In this document: piece by piece, positions 8,880-16,774 of the stretch
How the letters are laid out: every line of letters begins with the position of its first letter
How positions within the stretch are numbered: the stretch's first letter is position 1
Assembly (NCBI RefSeq): GCF_018613655.1
Contig: NZ_JAGGPW010000023.1
Span: 1-64,000, forward strand
DNA: 64,000 bases
DNA from: Planococcus sp. ISL-109
GTDB taxonomy: Bacteria; Bacillota; Bacilli; Bacillales_A; Planococcaceae
Reading direction: 5' to 3'
Translations under genes and position numbers: made by a program
Notes under the pieces: generated by a model
What the model was told of the DNA's origin: nothing
Database searches by the model: none
Seen by the model: only the letters and a program-made list of their open reading frames with translations

Positions 8880-8931
8880 TTAACTTGCTTATCTCCACTG
8901 CTTCTTGTCCCAATGAATCTGTTGCTGCCAC
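8863..8931 (-). CDS. Possible 22-aa peptide overlapping the 126-aa gene
   Basis: A GTG-initiated frame of 22 codons (MAATDSLGQEAVEISKLIEH and two more) has GGAGG eleven bases upstream. It ends in a TGA inside the first codons of the 126-residue gene. It may be a coupling leader for that gene or a short amphipathic peptide. Support is only the ribosome binding site and the arrangement. Confidence 0.3.
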   Translation of the reverse strand: MAATDSLGQEAVEISKLIEHRS

Positions 8932-9085
8932 TTAGATCAACCCCTCCGCGTTAACTTTACAGAATTGATAATCGGCGCTTCTTTCTAAAGTGCATAGCAT
9001 ATGTTCCGCTATGCTGGATCAGAGATAGCGAATCTTCGGTTCAATGTTTTTTAAAGTTGTCGGCATTTCTCAACACCTTAGGCCT

Positions 9086-9217
9086 TCACTGTTTAGTGCA
9101 CAGAGCAGTTTTTTCCATTTTGTATTGTTTATAGCCGCTGATAAATTCCTCGTAAATTTGCAAATAGGATTTAGCAAGCTTATCCATGCTTTTTTCTTCC
9201 TTTACAATAGCAGTCAT
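9086..9217 (-). CDS. GYxxYK small protein, copy B (43 aa)
   Basis: A 43-residue frame, ATG 9217 with AGGAGG nine bases upstream, containing YLQIYEEFISGYKQYKMEK. The YEEFxxGYxxYK core matches the 50-residue paralogues (YEEYIAGYQLYK) and the 46-residue one at 11897 (YKEFVQGYKQYK). No membrane segment. Its nearest downstream neighbour on the same strand is the 126-residue gene. Function unknown; family membership rests on the shared motif. Confidence 0.55.
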   Translation of the reverse strand: MTAIVKEEKSMDKLAKSYLQIYEEFISGYKQYKMEKTALCTKQ

Positions 9218-9402
9218 CTGATTCACCCTCCTCAGTATTGTTCCTCACAATCATTAGTCACACAGCAAGCTGTCCACTCACTTCGTAGAGACAGTCTTTC
9301 CTGCTTTAATGCCGGCGCGAGAAGAGTAATTATTCCGACTTCTTATTTGATTAAAAAATACAATTAAAAATAGATTCTGCTCTGGCCCTTTATGATTCGA
9401 TT

Positions 9403-9765
9403 TCAGGTAATGAATTTCTTGCGTGTGGACTTCCGGTGATAGGGCGTGATACAAAACAGCTCTTCAGGACAACTGTTAGATAATTCATATAAGTTATAGA
9501 AGACACTTTGTGTGAGTTCGTATCGCTGCATGCAATCCGGTAATGCTCTTACTTTTTCAGATGCGTGCCCGAACATCACCTCATCTATGTCCACCCATAC
9601 CGACTGAACCTGGGTCTGTACCTTCCCTTCTTTTCTAAAGGAAGTTTCTCTTGTCAGGCGAACAAAGAAAGTGATAAAAGCAGATCCATTTTCAACATGC
9701 ACATCTTTGGATCTGAAAAAATAATAGCCAACCGATTGTTGAGGCAATTGCTCCATCTTTTTCAT
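9403..9765 (-). CDS. Hypothetical protein (about 120 aa)
   Basis: Unrecognised soluble protein with a beta-rich middle (residues about 10-65), a helical part, two closely spaced cysteines near the end and a basic C-terminus. The start is ATG 9765, with AGGAGA nine bases upstream; the longer reading from 9789 has no site. It is the first of the minus-strand small genes that run to the terminator at 7571. An AT-rich inverted repeat lies about 130 bases upstream. Confidence 0.55.
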   Translation of the reverse strand: MKKMEQLPQQSVGYYFFRSKDVHVENGSAFITFFVRLTRETSFRKEGKVQTQVQSVWVDIDEVMFGHASEKVRALPDCMQRYELTQSVFYNLYELSNSCPEELFCITPYHRKSTRKKFIT

Positions 9766-10472
9766 TCTCACTTCTCTCCTCTTAACCAAGCATTATCGTA
9801 CGTAATTAAGTTATATGATTTTCTTGCGTTTCTTAAAAATTAACAATTCAGCCGAATAACCTTTCAGACAATACAATAAATACTATTCACTTACATGTAA
9901 AAAACATAAAACTTTTTACATGCAATAAACTTAAAATTACTATTTTATTTCCATTTGCCATTACAATAAACCTATAGTATAACCGGTAATATGTAAAGAT
10001 ATTTTTAATATTCTTATAATTAAGAATTTGTAAATGTTTTTCTTATATACTTTTAGTCGTAATGAACTTAGATTTAAATAAACGAAAAAAGAAGATGCAT
10101 GAACTTCCACACCTTCTTATCTTTTGAGATTCAATGATTCAGATATTTTTTTGTCAAAGGTTGCTAAAGTGTTATGAGTTTCCCATTTCCATTTAAATTG
10201 AAGTGGAACGCATTACAAATTAACGGGTGGAACGATGCTCTTTTTTGGCGGCCAATTATCGTTGCACCTAGTGAAACAACTTCTGCTGTTTTCGCAAAAA
10301 AATTATTAAAATAATAGTTTTAAAAAGAAAAGATTTTAACCACATGTGATTTACAGTTTCTGCTCTTTTTGAGTTTTATCATCTATATAGAACAACATTG
10401 CATACGCTATATTGATTTCAAATTCCGCTTCTTCTACAAGGATTTCATCGGCCTAGTAATTCGAATTTGATC
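9766..10472. other. AT-rich gene-free stretch
   Basis: About 700 visibly AT-rich bases between the small-gene array and the OCD-like gene. No frame with a good ribosome binding site was found. The only clear structure is the inverted repeat at 9894-9922. A weak imperfect hairpin occurs near 10085-10120. Confidence 0.5.
9894..9922. repeat. Perfect AT-rich inverted repeat
   Basis: Arms of ten bases (CATGTAAAAA at 9894-9903, TTTTTACATG at 9913-9922) are separated by nine. It lies about 130 bases before the start of the 9403-9765 gene and could be an operator or a weak terminator. Confidence 0.45.
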
Positions 10473-11456
10473 TTATAGCTCGACATCCGTGCCGATATCT
10501 CTGCTTTGCGCTTTTCGGTAGACGCCTTTTGCGACGGCAAGGTCGAAGTATGCCGCTCCGACGCATTTGAAGAAGGTGATTTCCTCTTCGCTTTCACGGC
10601 CCGGCCGCTCGCCTGCGACCAATTCCTCCAGTTCGGCGTGGAGCTCTTCGAACGACCAATTGCCGCTGTTCGCGGCATGGATCAGTTCCCCCGCCTCGCC
10701 CTGGACGCCTATGATATCGTCAGCGACGATTTTATCCGCGCGCCGAATCGTCGTTTCGTCCATTTCGCGCATATGCGGCAAATACGAGCCGACGCCGTTG
10801 ATATGGGTGCCGGGCTTTAAATCGTTGCCATCGAATACCGGTTCCACAGAACGCGTCGCACAGACGATGACGTCGGCTGACTCGACAGCTGTTTTCGCAC
10901 TGTCGGCTACATGAATCGCAACGTCCACACCGAAGGCTTCGAGCTGCTCTTTAAAGCGAGCGGCTTTTTCTGGGGTGCGGTTGAACAACAGAATTTGTTC
11001 GATATTCCGCACAGCCAAGACACCAAGCACTTGCTCGAACGCCATGGCGCCTGTTCCGATGACGCCAAGTGTCCGGCTGTCTTGTCTTGCGAGATGATCA
11101 GTCGCGATCGCGCTGAGCGCCCCGGTACGGAGACGCGTCAAATACGATGCCGTCATCATCGCAACATGCTCACCGTTTGTCGCGTCGGACAATACAATGA
11201 CGCCTTGAGTCGTCGGCCTGTGCTGTTTCGGGTTGTCCGGAAAAATCGTCACGATTTTGATCCCGGCGATTTCTGCTTTATTGTCGGCGCTTGGCATGTA
11301 CAAAGCGGACGCCTGCCGATCCGGAAAATCGAGCACGGTGCGGTGCGGGTTATTGATCTGTCCACGATGCTTTGCAAGGAGCAGTTTTGTCACGTCCTGG
11401 ATGGCATCGTCCATTTTGTAAGTTTCCTGGATTTGCTGTTCATTGATAATTCGCAT
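10473..11456 (-). CDS. Ornithine cyclodeaminase/mu-crystallin family protein
   Basis: A 327-residue NAD(P)-dependent enzyme of the OCD/mu-crystallin family. Members deaminate ornithine to proline, act as alanine dehydrogenases or reduce cyclic imines. Visible are the nucleotide-binding motif LGVIGTGAMA near residue 130, the RTGA segment before it, and the late GVGSYLPHMRE motif of the substrate region. Full family length. ATG 11456 follows a G-rich site. Its base composition is visibly more GC-rich than the genes on both sides, and it lies alone between two halves of the small-protein array. The precise substrate cannot be read from the sequence. Confidence 0.88.
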   Translation of the reverse strand: MRIINEQQIQETYKMDDAIQDVTKLLLAKHRGQINNPHRTVLDFPDRQASALYMPSADNKAEIAGIKIVTIFPDNPKQHRPTTQGVIVLSDATNGEHVAMMTASYLTRLRTGALSAIATDHLARQDSRTLGVIGTGAMAFEQVLGVLAVRNIEQILLFNRTPEKAARFKEQLEAFGVDVAIHVADSAKTAVESADVIVCATRSVEPVFDGNDLKPGTHINGVGSYLPHMREMDETTIRRADKIVADDIIGVQGEAGELIHAANSGNWSFEELHAELEELVAGERPGRESEEEITFFKCVGAAYFDLAVAKGVYRKAQSRDIGTDVEL

Positions 11457-11535
11457 GAGGCCCCCCTAAAAAGAGTTGTTTATCCCGCTTCTTCAACTGG
11501 GAGATCTGACTTGCCGTAAAATCCCGATTGGACCA

Positions 11536-11578
11536 ACTAACAATCAGCAGGGGATGAAGAACCCCGCTGATTGTTAGT
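11536..11578 (-). terminator. Long hairpin after the second small-gene block
   Basis: Arms at 11536-11553 and 11562-11578 pair over 17 bases with one bulged A. The hairpin lies downstream of the minus-strand small genes and upstream of the OCD-like gene. No T-run follows on the minus strand, so it may be a processing or attenuation structure rather than a simple terminator. Confidence 0.55.
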
Positions 11579-11584
11579 CTCTCA

Positions 11585-11624
11585 TTAATATAGACATCAT
11601 CTCTCGGAAATTAACCAAGTATTA
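11585..11624 (-). pseudogene. Relic of the 70-aa helical gene
   Basis: Directly after the second 50-residue paralogue, about 36 bases align with the first codons of the gene at 7668-7880. An ATG at the same relative position overlaps the 50-aa gene's end. The relic stops after about a dozen codons (MPSSNTWLISER) and the rest of the gene is missing. This shows that the block at 11.6-12.4 kb once carried the same order of genes as 7.7-8.4 kb. Confidence 0.6.
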
Positions 11625-11774
11625 CTGGATGGCATCTGAGGCTTGCTCTTTTTCAATGGTACCCGACTTTTTCTTCAGTTGCTTGTACAATTGGTACCCA
11701 GCGATGTATTCCTCATAGCCGAACGTCTCCCAATTGAATGTATCTTTGACTTCCGCAGATTGATATTTTTCCAT
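11622..11774 (-). CDS. GYxxYK small protein, copy C (50 aa)
   Basis: A 50-residue paralogue of the protein at 7867-8019. The middle (YEEYIAGYQLYKQLK) is identical and the length is the same, while the linker and C-terminus have diverged. The first 14 bases of the upstream region, with AGGAGG, are also nearly identical. It follows the 46-residue relative at 11897 in the same direction. This frame is shorter than typical gene-finder cut-offs. The conserved motif against diverged flanks argues that it is selected as protein. Confidence 0.65.
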   Translation of the reverse strand: MEKYQSAEVKDTFNWETFGYEEYIAGYQLYKQLKKKSGTIEKEQASDAIQ

Positions 11775-11896
11775 GAGATATTCCTCCTTTCGTTTAAGAA
11801 TCCGGATTTATATTCCTTTTGTGCCGGCTACTTGAATTCCTCATAAGCCTCTCCATGCAACAAGCGCACATCAGTGCCTTGGAGACATTCTATGAA

Positions 11897-12037
11897 TCAG
11901 TGCCTATGTAACTTTGAGGAATTTTTGTCTTTCTCTTCTTTGTATTGTTTATAGCCTTGGACGAACTCTTTGTATGATTGCGTGCGCCGCTTATTCACAT
12001 GCATCATTTTCATAGGACTCTTTACTCCAACACCCAT
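11897..12037 (-). CDS. GYxxYK small protein, copy D (46 aa)
   Basis: A 46-residue basic peptide with the core YKEFVQGYKQYKEEK. ATG 12037 has AAGGGAG nine bases upstream; an ATG at 12046 is too close to that site. It resembles the 43-residue protein at 9086 most closely (both end GYKQYK followed by charged residues). It lies between the second 68-residue copy and the second 50-residue copy. The N-terminus is rich in methionine and arginine. Function unknown. Confidence 0.55.
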   Translation of the reverse strand: MGVGVKSPMKMMHVNKRRTQSYKEFVQGYKQYKEEKDKNSSKLHRH

Positions 12038-12150
12038 TCTGTCCATCTCCCTTTGCGCTATTGCCGTCTGAGGATTTTTTATGCTGACTGCCTACTCACT
12101 GGCTCAGGCAGTTTAAAGGCAGTCAGAATGCAATGGTTTTACAACTTCAT

Positions 12151-12357
12151 TTAATTAGATATGAAATTTTCAACTACAGTTTCACCATCAATTTTTTCTG
12201 ATTTTTTTATGATTTGGCCTTTTTCATACATGGAGTAAGCTGTCTTTTTAGAAAGGGTTTTTTTGTATTCGTTGTCCATGAAGCCGATAGAAAACCATTT
12301 CCCATCGGCAGTTTGAACAAAGTCCAGAAGCTTAAAATTCACTTCTTTTACTAACAT
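12151..12357 (-). CDS. Conserved small protein, copy 2 (68 aa)
   Basis: Near-identical copy of the gene at 8150-8356. The 68 codons differ at three amino acids, and the nucleotide match continues into the ribosome binding site (GGGAGGT) and about 60 bases further upstream. ATG 12357 is the shared start. First gene of the second block. The close match compared with the diverged 50-residue partners suggests recent duplication, gene conversion or strong selection. Confidence 0.65.
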   Translation of the reverse strand: MLVKEVNFKLLDFVQTADGKWFSIGFMDNEYKKTLSKKTAYSMYEKGQIIKKSEKIDGETVVENFISN

Positions 12358-13054
12358 TAGAATTACCTCCCGTTTCATTTTCCATCTTATCCAGTCGCTG
12401 GTTCAGGGGCCTTCTCTTGCAGTTTTCTATCAACACTTTTCTATCCTTACTATCAGTCTATGCTATCCGCTTGACTTGTACTGTGACATTTCTCACGCCT
12501 GGAGAGAATTTGTGAAAGATTGACAAACTTCTGACAAAAACCAACCTCCTGCACCAGCCACTCAAACCAATTCTTTCGCTTTAACTGTGAAAAATTGACC
12601 ATCGGTGCATCGCGCTATAAAGCGACATTAGTTCGGGTTTCCAGGCATCCATCTTCCAAAGAAAAAATGTAAGTATTCATAAAAATAAGATTATATTTTT
12701 TGGTAAAATTTTTTTAACCCAGAATTTATTTTCTATAACTGTGAAAAAAGTATCATTAATTTTCTAAAATGCCTTACTAAAAGACTATACCAATACCCAA
12801 TAAATGTAAAGTATATTTAAGATTTCTTTTTATTCGGTTTTCTTAGATTCTCCCTAATATCTTATTTCATCTGAAAAAGAAAAAAATATCCTCATGAATA
12901 ATGTATTAAAGACATGGCGATGCTTTGAAAAAGGGGTATTCACCCATTTCAAAGATGAGGTTTAGTTCAAACAGGTGACAAGCCTTTCCCAACTGAATAG
13001 GCTGGATGACACATGGGAATATAGCAGCGGGTCTCGCAAGCAACAGAACCTAAA
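12358..13054. other. AT-rich gap holding a candidate structured RNA
   Basis: No gene is visible. The left part resembles the upstream region of the first small-gene block for about 60 bases, then becomes AT-rich spacer. The right part (from about 12915) contains the paired elements described as a candidate RNA on the plus strand. Confidence 0.5.
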
Positions 13055-13095
13055 AAAAGATGACTCCGGGCACAATCCCCGAAGTCATCTTTTCA
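12915..13095 (+). ncRNA. Candidate structured RNA with pseudoknot and terminator
   Basis: Several complementary segments are nested in 180 bases: an 8-bp hairpin (12923-12930 with 12947-12954), an outer pair (12958-12962 with 13047-13051), a hairpin AGCCT/AGGCT (12981-12985 with 12999-13003), and a loop segment TTCCCA (12986-12991) complementary to TGGGAA (13014-13019), which would form a pseudoknot. A strong terminator stem with a T-run follows. No plus-strand gene lies downstream, so it would be a small RNA or an orphan riboswitch. No family is assigned. This is inference from pairing by eye. Confidence 0.35.
13055..13093. terminator. Terminator of the osmoprotectant operon
   Basis: Arms 13055-13070 and 13078-13093 pair at 15 of 16 positions, with A- and T-runs on the outside. 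It works for the minus-strand operon ending at 13146 and could also end a plus-strand transcript. Confidence 0.88.
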
Positions 13096-13145
13096 CAGTT
13101 GAATATAGTCCAGAAAGACCAGCCGCAAATTTCACATGAAAAATA

Positions 13146-14054
13146 CTACTCGTCTTCTAGCAAACCGTTTTCAACAAGCCACTCATGCGCTACAACTGAA
13201 ACGCTTTGTCCTTCAATATCCACTTTATAATTCAATTCTATCATAATTTCATTGTTTAACTTTTCAGCTAAACGGGCAGTGATTTCTTCAATTTCCGGAT
13301 ATTCATCAAATACTTCTTGTCTTATTGAAACAGCTGCATAATACGGAGGGAAGAACTTTTCGTCATCTTCCAAAGCAACTAAATCATAACTTTTGATGGT
13401 GGCATCCGTTGAAAATGCTACCGAAACGTCCACTTGCCCATTGTTTAAAGCACGCTGGGTCAACCCCAAGTCCATTTGGTTTACCTGCTCCGAACCAAAT
13501 TCAAATCCATAAGTTTCTTCTACACCCGGCAAGCCATCTGCACGATTGGCAAACTCGGCATCAGCTGCCATTGTTAACTCGCCAGGATTGTCATTGATGT
13601 AAGCAGCTAGATCAGTGATGGATGTGAGTCCGAGCTTTTCAGCTTCTTCCCTTTGCATGGCAAGCACATAAGTATTGTTGACTTGCGACATATTCAACCA
13701 ATGGATGCCATTCTCGCTGTCATTGGCTTTGACTTTTTGAAAAGCTGCTTCCGGTTCAGCGATGGGTTCTTCTCCCATATACGTAATGAGTGCTGTCCCA
13801 GTATATTCCCACATCAAATCGACTTGTCCATTTTCAAGTGCCGAGCGGACAATACTGCTTCCGAGATTGTTCATTTGGTTTACTTTAAAGCCTTCTTCCT
13901 GCAATAAAAACGCTGTCATTTCAGACAATAAGTATTGCTCGGTATAGTTTTTTCCTCCTACAGTCACTTCTTTTCCTGCAATCCCAAAACCGGAACAGGC
14001 TGTTAGGAGAACTGCCATGATGATTAGAGGAAAAAGTTTGAATGATTTATACAC
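13146..14054 (-). CDS. Glycine betaine/osmoprotectant ABC substrate-binding lipoprotein
   Basis: A 302-residue lipoprotein of the OpuAC/ProX type that captures quaternary amines outside the membrane. The signal peptide ends in a lipobox (LTAC, Cys20). The mature part begins with VTVGGKNYTEQ, the hallmark of the OpuCC/OsmF/YehZ group, and contains WEYTGTA in the first lobe. Full length. Last gene of a four-gene operon, 21 bases after the second permease. Whether choline, glycine betaine or carnitine is bound cannot be decided by reading. Confidence 0.9.
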   Translation of the reverse strand: MYKSFKLFPLIIMAVLLTACSGFGIAGKEVTVGGKNYTEQYLLSEMTAFLLQEEGFKVNQMNNLGSSIVRSALENGQVDLMWEYTGTALITYMGEEPIAEPEAAFQKVKANDSENGIHWLNMSQVNNTYVLAMQREEAEKLGLTSITDLAAYINDNPGELTMAADAEFANRADGLPGVEETYGFEFGSEQVNQMDLGLTQRALNNGQVDVSVAFSTDATIKSYDLVALEDDEKFFPPYYAAVSIRQEVFDEYPEIEEITARLAEKLNNEIMIELNYKVDIEGQSVSVVAHEWLVENGLLEDE

Positions 14055-14075
14055 AGCACTTGTGCCTCCTGTCTT

Positions 14076-14819
14076 TTAATCCTCTATTTTCCCTGTGCGT
14101 CTTGCTCCTTCTGGAACAACCACATATTCAAGTTTTCTTAGTAAATAATCAGCCAGGATGGCCAATAACGTTACCGGGATAGCCCCAGAAATCAGAAAGC
14201 CATTATCGAACAAATTAATTCCAGTAAATATCCATACTCCAAGGCCCCCGGCTCCAATTACGTAAGCCAGAGCGGCTGTGCCGATATTCAAGACGACCGC
14301 TGTCCGGATGCCTGCCAGAATCGAATAAGCAGAATTTGGAAGTTCAATGCGGAATAAAATTTGATATGGCTTCATGCCCATCCCTTTTGCAGCATCAATC
14401 ATATTTTCATCAATGGTATCAATGCCTGCCACTGTATTTCTGAAAATGGGCAGAATTGAATAGATGAACAGGGCAAAAACAGCAGTTTTAAACCCAATTC
14501 CCAAAAGGCTGATCATTAATGCCAGAACTGCTAGACTCGGAATCGTTTGCCCTAAGTTGGCGATATTGGAAAAAATCCATTCCGCTTTTCGGAACTTAGG
14601 CCGAGTAACGAGAATGCCTGCCGGTACCGCAATTAAAATGGCAAGCAAGGAAGACACGACAACAAGTACAATGTGCTGCCTTAAAAGGATTAGAAAAGTT
14701 CCCTGTTGAGTGAAGATATAATCGAAATAGCTGTTGGCAATCGCCCAAATGAAGAATGCGGCGACTAGTGCATAGAGTGACAATCTTACAATATTGGCTA
14801 TTAACTTTTGTCTTTTCAC
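14076..14819 (-). CDS. Osmoprotectant ABC transporter permease (second)
   Basis: A 247-residue inner membrane permease of the OpuCB/OpuCD family with five to six hydrophobic helices. It has the BPD_transp_1 EAA-type loop (ENMIDAAKGMGMKPYQILFRIELPN) and the family segment IRTAVVLNIGTAALAYVIGAGGLG. It forms the membrane channel with the permease at 15821. It starts four bases after the ATPase gene, so translation is coupled. Confidence 0.92.
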   Translation of the reverse strand: MKRQKLIANIVRLSLYALVAAFFIWAIANSYFDYIFTQQGTFLILLRQHIVLVVVSSLLAILIAVPAGILVTRPKFRKAEWIFSNIANLGQTIPSLAVLALMISLLGIGFKTAVFALFIYSILPIFRNTVAGIDTIDENMIDAAKGMGMKPYQILFRIELPNSAYSILAGIRTAVVLNIGTAALAYVIGAGGLGVWIFTGINLFDNGFLISGAIPVTLLAILADYLLRKLEYVVVPEGARRTGKIED

Positions 14820-14823
14820 CGGC

Positions 14824-15816
14824 TCATCCTTCCTGAGAAACGGACAACTTCCCTTTTATTTCGAAATGCAAATATTTCTGTACGAGATCAATTGTAATTG
14901 AACCAATTCTCTCGCCTTCGTCATCCGTTACAATCACTTGATCGGCTTCCTGGTTCATCAGCATAGACAAAGTATTGCGCAAATCCTGATGCACATTGAT
15001 TGTTTTAGTATCTTGGATAGAATCATCTACTTCCCCAAGTCCGATTATTCCCTGTAAGTCTTTCACAGTATGCAAACTTAAACTTTTAATTGCCCGATCT
15101 TTGCCGAAAAATTGAGAAACGAATTCATTTTTAGGATGCGCCAGCATTTCTGAAGGCGTATCAAATTGCATAATTTCCCCGTCGCGCAACAGCACTATTT
15201 TATCAGCCATTTTAATCGCTTCATCAATGTCGTGGCTGACAAAAAGAATCGTTTTTTTGACTTCCCGCTGGATCTGCAAAAATTCATCCTGGATTTTTTC
15301 CCGGATAATAGGGTCAAGTGCGCCGAACGGTTCATCCATCAGCATGACGGGAGGATCGGCTGCAAGAGCTCTTACTACACCGATGCGCTGTTGCTGGCCA
15401 CCTGATAATTGATAAGGAAAGCGTTTCCCATATTCTTCTGGATCCAAGCCGCTCAGCTTCATCAAATAAGTAAACCGTTCACGTTTTTCTTTTTTGCTCC
15501 ATCCGAGAAGATCCGGTACCAGCATGACATTTTCTTCAATAGTCATATTCGGAAAAAGCCCATTGCTTTGAATTACGTATCCGATTTTCCTTCTTAATTC
15601 GATGGCATCCAAATCCATAGAATTCTCACCATTGATAATGATTTCACCATCTGTAATCGACTCCAGGCGGTTAACCATTCTTAAAAGAGTTGTTTTTCCG
15701 CAGCCAGATGGTCCAAGCAAGACCACAATTTTCCCTTGTTCAACGGTAAAGTCGACATCATTGACCGCTATATTTTCCTCATTGTATGCTTTTGTTACAT
15801 GTTTAAACGATATCAT
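14824..15816 (-). CDS. opuCA: Osmoprotectant ABC transporter ATP-binding protein
   Basis: A 330-residue ATPase with Walker A GPSGCGKTT at 35-43, signature LSGGQQQRIGVVRAL, Walker B VMLMDEPFGALD, and the H-loop in FVSHDIDEA. The C-terminus has only a short CBS-like part (about 265-320), less than the tandem pair of OpuAA/OpuCA that senses osmotic strength, so regulation may differ. It lies between two permease genes with four-base gaps on each side. Family call is certain; the symbol is by homology type. Confidence 0.9.
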   Translation of the reverse strand: MISFKHVTKAYNEENIAVNDVDFTVEQGKIVVLLGPSGCGKTTLLRMVNRLESITDGEIIINGENSMDLDAIELRRKIGYVIQSNGLFPNMTIEENVMLVPDLLGWSKKEKRERFTYLMKLSGLDPEEYGKRFPYQLSGGQQQRIGVVRALAADPPVMLMDEPFGALDPIIREKIQDEFLQIQREVKKTILFVSHDIDEAIKMADKIVLLRDGEIMQFDTPSEMLAHPKNEFVSQFFGKDRAIKSLSLHTVKDLQGIIGLGEVDDSIQDTKTINVHQDLRNTLSMLMNQEADQVIVTDDEGERIGSITIDLVQKYLHFEIKGKLSVSQEG

Positions 15817-15820
15817 CTTT

Positions 15821-16489
15821 TCACCTCTCTGCTGTTACTTGACTATATCCTTTGTTCGTAAAAAATTTCTGGATCATCAGTAAAAACGCATCAGCAATAA
15901 TTGCCAAGATAGCTACGGCAATAGAACCACTGATGATCAAATAATTGTCACCTCGGCTGATTCCTTGTGTTATGAGAACACCCAGTCCACCAGCCCCAAT
16001 ATAAGCTGCGATGACGGCTATCCCAATATTCAATACCACCGCTGTCCGGATACCCGCCATAATGACCGGCAAGGCATTTGGAATTTCGACGCGCCATAAG
16101 CGCTGATGGGTTTTCATCCCCATGCCAATCGCTGCATCGCGCATTTCTGGATTGACATTTTTAATGGCCGTATATGTATTGCGGATAATCGGAAGCTGCG
16201 CATACAGCACGAGCGCAACAAAAGCCGGAAGAAAACCGATTCCTTGGCCAATAAGAGAGAAAATAGGAATCATTACACCAAACAGTGCAATACTCGGAAT
16301 TGTTAATGTAATTGAAGCGACTTGAAGAACTACGCCAGCAAGGTATTCATTTGTAGTCAAATAAATTCCAAGCGGAATGCCAATTGCTAATGCCACAACA
16401 ATTGCTAACGTGACGAGAATAGCATGATCCACCGTCAATTCCAAAATCCGAGATGCATTCACCTCTAGAAAATTTAACCATCTTTCCAC
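15821..16489 (-). CDS. Osmoprotectant ABC transporter permease (first)
   Basis: A 222-residue permease, five to six helices, with the EAA loop PEMRDAAIGMGMKTHQRLWRVEIPN and the conserved IRTAVVLNIGIAVIAAYIGAGGLG segment shared with the second permease. First gene of the operon, with a G-rich site directly upstream. The order permease-ATPase-permease-binding protein differs from B. subtilis opuC (ATPase first) and recalls E. coli yehZYXW read backwards. Confidence 0.92.
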   Translation of the reverse strand: MERWLNFLEVNASRILELTVDHAILVTLAIVVALAIGIPLGIYLTTNEYLAGVVLQVASITLTIPSIALFGVMIPIFSLIGQGIGFLPAFVALVLYAQLPIIRNTYTAIKNVNPEMRDAAIGMGMKTHQRLWRVEIPNALPVIMAGIRTAVVLNIGIAVIAAYIGAGGLGVLITQGISRGDNYLIISGSIAVAILAIIADAFLLMIQKFFTNKGYSQVTAER

Positions 16490-16774
16490 TATTAATCCCC
16501 CCCTTCAAAGTTGGAAAAGTAAATTAAAATCTTACTTTTACTTACGAGCTTTAATCAAAATTAAAGAGCTATTAAGCTCTTATATCCTGGCTGCTCTATT
16601 TTTTTAACTATTCCAAGTATAACACAAGGTCTATTCTCCCTTAAAGAGTACTAAAAATGAGGAATCAGAAGCGAGTCGAAAGTTTCTGGTACAATCAACT
16701 GAGAAAGAGCATGCGGCTCATTTAAAACGCAATCGCTATTACATTACGGACGGCCGGATTGGAGGGTTTTTTAC

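Noticed and set aside
10506-11519. Several plus-strand frames opposite the OCD-like gene
   Set aside because: They mirror codons of a full-length conserved enzyme and carry no domain.
12084-12126. Ten-bp hairpin between the 68- and 46-residue genes as a terminator
   Set aside because: The stem is perfect, but no T-run follows on the minus strand, and the region between duplicated genes could pair by chance; kept only as a note.
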